In this document: in pieces, positions 40,311-43,531 of the stretch
How positions within the stretch are numbered: the first letter of the stretch is position 1
How the letters are laid out: every line of letters begins with the position of its first letter
Assembly: GCA_003224755.1 (NCBI GenBank)
Contig: QHZR01000026.1
Location: 1 to 43,531 of the forward strand
DNA from: Acidobacteriota bacterium
GTDB taxonomy: Bacteria > Acidobacteriota > Terriglobia > Terriglobales > Acidobacteriaceae
Direction: 5' to 3'
DNA length: 43,531 bases
Translations under genes and position numbers: made by a program
The notes under the pieces: generated by a model
What the model saw: the letters and a program-made list of their open reading frames with translations, nothing else
The model's database searches: none
Told to the model about the DNA's origin: nothing

Positions 40311-40556
40311 ATGAGTTTCTGCAAGGAAACCGTGCTTCTCAATGGCATTCTTCGCGGAGAAGGCCGCCAGAGGACGTGTCGAGTGAGAGCGACGAGGAAT
40401 AGCGAGTTTCCGGATGAGTCTGTCATCGCCGCTTCATTTGCGTACTGCCGCTGTTGTGTCGAAGACTCAGATGACTTTCCTGATGGCGATTATGAAGTGG
40501 AATTCGATGGGCACAAAGTCATGCTGAGCAAAAAGAACGGCCAGTACCTTAGCTAG
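40311..40556 (+). CDS. Small hypothetical protein, 81 aa
   Basis: ATG 40311 follows GGGGAAGGGA. The first 45 residues are basic and unremarkable. The last 37 (FAYCRCCVEDSDDFPDGDYEVEF then KVMLSKKNGQYLS) are acidic, contain C-x-C-C, and look like a conserved small domain. If the gene starts later, only this part may be real. No family was recognised; the C-x-CC could bind a metal. Confidence 0.45.
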   Translation: MSFCKETVLLNGILRGEGRQRTCRVRATRNSEFPDESVIAASFAYCRCCVEDSDDFPDGDYEVEFDGHKVMLSKKNGQYLS

Positions 40557-41029
40557 TGTACAGAGCAATTGACTAGCCACCTTCTTGACTGAGACTCCAT
40601 CTAAGCTGCCACTCACCTTATGTCAGCGGCAATGAAGAGTCGCCCTAGCCGCGGCTCTAATCGATCCCGGACTCAATCACTCAAATCGCAAGCTTCGCGT
40701 GCAAACCTGCAAACTTCAGAAGAAGTAGCGTTCGCCCAATGGGTGACTGCTTGGCAATCTGTGATGAAACGAAGCCTGGCGCAGATGGGCCGGACCCGAG
40801 GGAAACTCCGCCAACCGAATGCGAGATAGGGATGCCCGCCGTGGTTGCCGACCAGCAGCGGGAAAAAAGTTTTGATTGCTTAGCTCGACTGTACTTACCT
40901 CATCAGCGCAATACAGTCGGCACTGTATCGGCCAACTTCGCATCACGCCGAGCACTCTTAAACAGCGCAACTTGTAGCCTCAGCGGATTGGCTAGTCCCA
41001 GCCCTATTGTACAAGGAAGGGGGTTCCTC
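40557..41029. other. Intergenic region before the receiver gene
   Basis: About 470 bases. A 69-residue Arg/Ser-rich reading at 40620-40829 has no ribosome binding site and is not convincing. No RNA or repeat is seen. The last 20 bases hold AGGAAGGGGG, the ribosome binding site of the receiver gene. Confidence 0.35.
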
Positions 41030-41482
41030 TTGAGCAGCTCGTTGCCGCGACCGCCCTACGACCGAGAGTCCCGGGCACCACTCAGACGCAGCCGCGTCCT
41101 GATTGTTGACGACAATTGCTTCGTGCGGCAAGCGCTCACTGAGATTTTCAAGCGTGAAGCCGACTTCGATGTATGCGGCGAGGCATGCAATGGGCAAGAA
41201 GCAGTGCGGGTAGCGCAACTATTGGGTCCCGATCTTATCGTTCTGGATCTGGCAATGCCAGTGATGAATGGACTCGATGCGGCCCGAATGCTTAGGCGGT
41301 TAATGCCTGCAGTGCCGCTGATCATGTACAGCGGAATCGGTGACAAGTTCGTTGAGCAACAGGCCAGGCTCATCGGAATAGCGGCCCTCATTTCGAAAGG
41401 CGAAGCCCCGGGGACTTTGGTAGGCCAAGCACGATCGCTGCTCAGCCAACGCCACGGCAAGGGAGATTCCGATAAGAATTGA
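41030..41482 (+). CDS. Stand-alone response regulator receiver domain
   Basis: A 150-residue protein; I chose TTG 41030 because AGGAAGGGGG lies just upstream and longer readings add non-conserved sequence. After about 28 residues comes RSRVLIVDDNCFVRQAL (acidic pair), LIVLDLAMPVMNGLDA (phosphoacceptor Asp), LIMYSGIG (Ser at the switch position) and ALISKGEAPG (conserved Lys). No output domain follows. It may relay phosphate or dock onto a partner. No kinase gene is adjacent on this strand; the Ser/Thr kinase 0.5 kb downstream is of another type. Confidence 0.8.
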   Translation: MSSSLPRPPYDRESRAPLRRSRVLIVDDNCFVRQALTEIFKREADFDVCGEACNGQEAVRVAQLLGPDLIVLDLAMPVMNGLDAARMLRRLMPAVPLIMYSGIGDKFVEQQARLIGIAALISKGEAPGTLVGQARSLLSQRHGKGDSDKN

Positions 41483-41629
41483 CGGTGCGCGTTTTTTCTG
41501 CCTAGAGAACACTGCGGCTTTAAGATTCCGAGAAGATTCTTGATAATAGCAATCCGGACCTTGCCACGCGTGTTCCAATTCCACACGGGCCGTCGTGGGT
41601 CGGAAAACAGACTGATCGGCCTTGCGGTG

Positions 41630-41635
41630 TATAAT
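41630..41635 (+). promoter_or_regulatory. Perfect -10 box upstream of the Cys-rich gene
   Basis: TATAAT lies about 40 bases before ATG 41675 and would start transcription near 41642. No good -35 element lies at the standard distance, so the promoter may be weak or activator-dependent. It probably serves the Cys-rich gene and the kinase behind it. Confidence 0.4.
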
Positions 41636-41674
41636 CTTGCGCATTCGCGAACCTTCCCAGGATGCGCATGACTC

Positions 41675-41947
41675 ATGACTGAAGAGACTCCCACTGTGTG
41701 GGTTCCTGTCTGCTGCGGGCGCATGATGCGCTGTAATCTGTTCAGGCAGGCGGATGGTTCGGTTCTCGCTGCACTTGTATGCACGATGTGTAGCAAGAAC
41801 ATCACGCTTGAACAAGAGCCGCTTGCGGAACCGAATCATTATGGCGAAGGAACGAACCTTCTCCGCCTGCTCGGATCGCCCAAGCCCCCCAAGACCGACA
41901 GGAGAAAAGTGGTAAGCGAACCCGGTGGTGACGAACCAACGCTTTAG
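41675..41947 (+). CDS. Small Cys-rich protein, putative zinc ribbon
   Basis: A 90-residue protein from ATG 41675. [14 protein letters not shown] and [10 protein letters not shown] provide a C-C...C and a C-x2-C pair about 26 residues apart, a zinc-ribbon-like layout. The rest is polar and likely disordered. It lies 26 bases before the kinase gene, probably in the same transcript. No family assigned. The composition fits a real small protein, but the ribosome binding site is weak. Confidence 0.55.
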   Translation: MTEETPTVWVPVCCGRMMRCNLFRQADGSVLAALVCTMCSKNITLEQEPLAEPNHYGEGTNLLRLLGSPKPPKTDRRKVVSEPGGDEPTL

Positions 41948-41973
41948 TTCGGATTGATGGCGTGCGAGCGCCC

Positions 41974-43531
41974 ATGCCTGCAATGATTGGCGAGACCATG
42001 ATCGGCCAAACTATGATCGGCCAGACCATCTCGCACTTCAGAGTTGTCGAGAAGCTTGGCGCTGGTGGTATGGGCGTAGTTTACAAAGCCCAGGATATTC
42101 GCCTGGAGCGGGCTGTAGCCCTCAAGTTCCTACCTGAAAATGTGGCCACCGATGCGCAGGCGCTTGAGCGCTTCCGCCGAGAAGCTCACGCTGCCTCCGC
42201 TCTAAACCATCCCGGCATCTGCACAATCTATGACGTCGGCGAGCGCGACCGGCCCTTCATCGCTATGGAGTTCATAGACGGCGAGGGTCTGCGAAATCAC
42301 ATCGGTGGCAAGCCGCTGCCTCTCGACGAAATACTGAACCTCGGAATCCAGATTGCGGACGCGCTCGACGCCGCTCATGTCCAGGGCATTATTCATCGCG
42401 ATATAAAACCTGCGAACATTTTCGTGACCAAGCGCGGTCAAGCCAAAGTGCTCGATTTCGGTCTGGCCAAACTGCTCCCGAAAGGCATTGCATTCGCCGG
42501 GACGGACTCCTCGAGCAGTGCGCAGGAGCCTGTCTCGATGGTCGGATACATCAGTGGGACTCCTTCTTATATGTCGCCCGAACAGATTCGCGGTGATGAC
42601 CTGGATCCGCGCACCGACATCTTTTCGTTTGGTCTGCTGCTCTACGAAATGACGGCCGGGCGACAGGCGTTTGCCGGCAACACCGGTGGAGCGATCATTG
42701 AAGGCATTCTCAGCCGCCGGCCGCCGCCTTTGAGCAACCTTAATCCCGAAGTTCCAGCGAGGCTGGAAGAAATCATCAGTCGGGCTGTCCACAAGGACCG
42801 CGAACAGCGCTACCAGAGTGCGGCGGAGATTCGGGAGGAATTGAAGCAGCTTAAGCTTTACGTTGATTCGGGCCACACCGTGCGTATCACGCAACCGCGT
42901 TCTCCAATGCGCAAGTGGGTGATAGCTGGCTGCGCGGCCGTCGTTGTTCTGCTCGGCCTTGCGATTGCGGGTTTGCTATTCAATGCGCGGCGAGCTCGTG
43001 CGCTCAGCGGCACGGACACGATTGTTTTGGCTGATTTCAACAACAAGACCGGCGATGCCGTCTTCGACGACACGCTGCTGCAAGGCCTCGCGGTTCAACT
43101 TGAACAGTCTCCTTTCTTGAGCCCCATTTCTGACCAACGGGTCCAGCAGATGCTGCAGCTCATGGGCCGCCCGCGCGGAACAAAACTGACGTCTGAGATT
43201 GCGCGCGACCTCTGTGCACGCACCGGAAGCAAGGCCTACCTAATGGGCTCCATTTCGAATATGGGCAGCCAGTACGTGATCGGTATTAATGCGGTGAATT
43301 GCCAGACAGGCGACGATCTCGCGCAAGAACAGATCACCGCCGATGGCAAAGAGCACGTGCTAAAGGCGCTGGGCGATGCGGCCACGAAGCTGCGATCGAA
43401 ACTCGGTGAGTCGCTTAAAACCATTCAGAAGCTGGACGCTCCTATCGATCAGGCGACCACTCCTTCACTCGAAGCGTTGCAGGCCTACAGCCAGGGCCGC
43501 AAATCCATCCTGCTGAAAGGTGACTACACGG
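41974..43531 (+). CDS. Membrane serine/threonine protein kinase (partial, runs off window)
   Basis: Open from ATG 41974 to the window end, at least 519 residues. The kinase domain spans about residues 20-290: glycine loop GAGGMG (29-34), ATP-binding Lys51 (VALKFL), catalytic HRDIKPAN (141-148), DFG (161-163), [11 protein letters not shown] in the activation segment, and SFGLLLYEM. One membrane helix lies at 314-336, then an exported-side domain starting [29 protein letters not shown] and heading toward [15 protein letters not shown], the usual lead-in to TPR repeats in acidobacterial kinases. The first residues hold three copies of MIGxT, so the start could be 41974, 41983, 41998 or 42013. 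Confidence 0.92.
   Translation, partial: MPAMIGETMIGQTMIGQTISHFRVVEKLGAGGMGVVYKAQDIRLERAVALKFLPENVATDAQALERFRREAHAASALNHPGICTIYDVGERDRPFIAMEFIDGEGLRNHIGGKPLPLDEILNLGIQIADALDAAHVQGIIHRDIKPANIFVTKRGQAKVLDFGLAKLLPKGIAFAGTDSSSSAQEPVSMVGYISGTPSYMSPEQIRGDDLDPRTDIFSFGLLLYEMTAGRQAFAGNTGGAIIEGILSRRPPPLSNLNPEVPARLEEIISRAVHKDREQRYQSAAEIREELKQLKLYVDSGHTVRITQPRSPMRKWVIAGCAAVVVLLGLAIAGLLFNARRARALSGTDTIVLADFNNKTGDAVFDDTLLQGLAVQLEQSPFLSPISDQRVQQMLQLMGRPRGTKLTSEIARDLCARTGSKAYLMGSISNMGSQYVIGINAVNCQTGDDLAQEQITADGKEHVLKALGDAATKLRSKLGESLKTIQKLDAPIDQATTPSLEALQAYSQGRKSILLKGDYT

Noticed and set aside
40620-40829. 69-residue Arg/Ser-rich protein
   Set aside because: No ribosome binding site, no domain, and composition typical of a random frame in GC-rich DNA.

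Overview
The window looks like chromosomal DNA of an Acidobacteriota bacterium (Terriglobia-like; inferred from gene content, not from a marker search). Supporting signs are an Hfq-HflX pair, a Pkn-type kinase with one transmembrane helix and a periplasmic domain, a large FecR-domain protein with an Asn/Pro/Arg-rich tail, a chain of envelope genes (psd, pssA, an Asd-like protein, lptE, holA) with 1-4 nt overlaps, and many Tat-exported sugar oxidoreductases. LptE and PssA/Psd point to a two-membrane cell.

Positions 1-2.4 kb hold accessory and decaying genes: the tail of one CDS, a secreted TPR protein that looks like a fusion of two exported proteins, and a frameshifted small membrane protein. 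Positions 2402-9632 form the most distinctive region. A 58-bp 3' half of a tRNA-Leu(CAA) gene is present as a direct repeat at both ends, with an integrase C-terminal remnant just inside the left copy. Between them lie five apparently intact minus-strand genes (sugar isomerase/epimerase, Gfo/Idh/MocA dehydrogenase, Tat-exported gluconate dehydrogenase subunit 3, GMC oxidoreductase, Tat-exported ThuA-like protein). Broken genes flank them (PIG-L deacetylase on one side; MFS transporter and an alpha-L-fucosidase-like fragment on the other). I read this as a decayed integrative island carrying a periplasmic glycoside-oxidation (3-keto-sugar type) module.

Positions 9.7-25.3 kb hold a transaldolase; a TetR-controlled three-gene operon (TetR, membrane SRPBCC protein, isoprenylcysteine-methyltransferase-like protein with a damaged DCC tail) with two matching palindromic operators; the FecR protein; a frameshifted redoxin; Lon; a sugar-porter pseudogene with two frameshifts and a nonsense codon; PheA with a GNAT acetyltransferase; and a histidine kinase/response regulator pair.

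Positions 25.3-40 kb are mostly housekeeping and minus-strand: a fatty-acid desaturase, a candidate structured small RNA carrying an anti-Shine-Dalgarno motif, hflX-hfq, a zinc alcohol dehydrogenase (plus strand), holA-lptE-Asd-like-pssA-psd, a YdcH-like protein, an ABM-GNAT fusion with tsaB, mce and meaB, an acyl-CoA dehydrogenase, and a DUF962 protein. The Asd-like protein lacks the catalytic cysteine, so it is probably a pseudoenzyme. The right end (40.3-43.5 kb, plus strand) holds small hypotheticals, a stand-alone receiver domain, a small Cys-rich protein and a serine/threonine kinase cut by the window edge.
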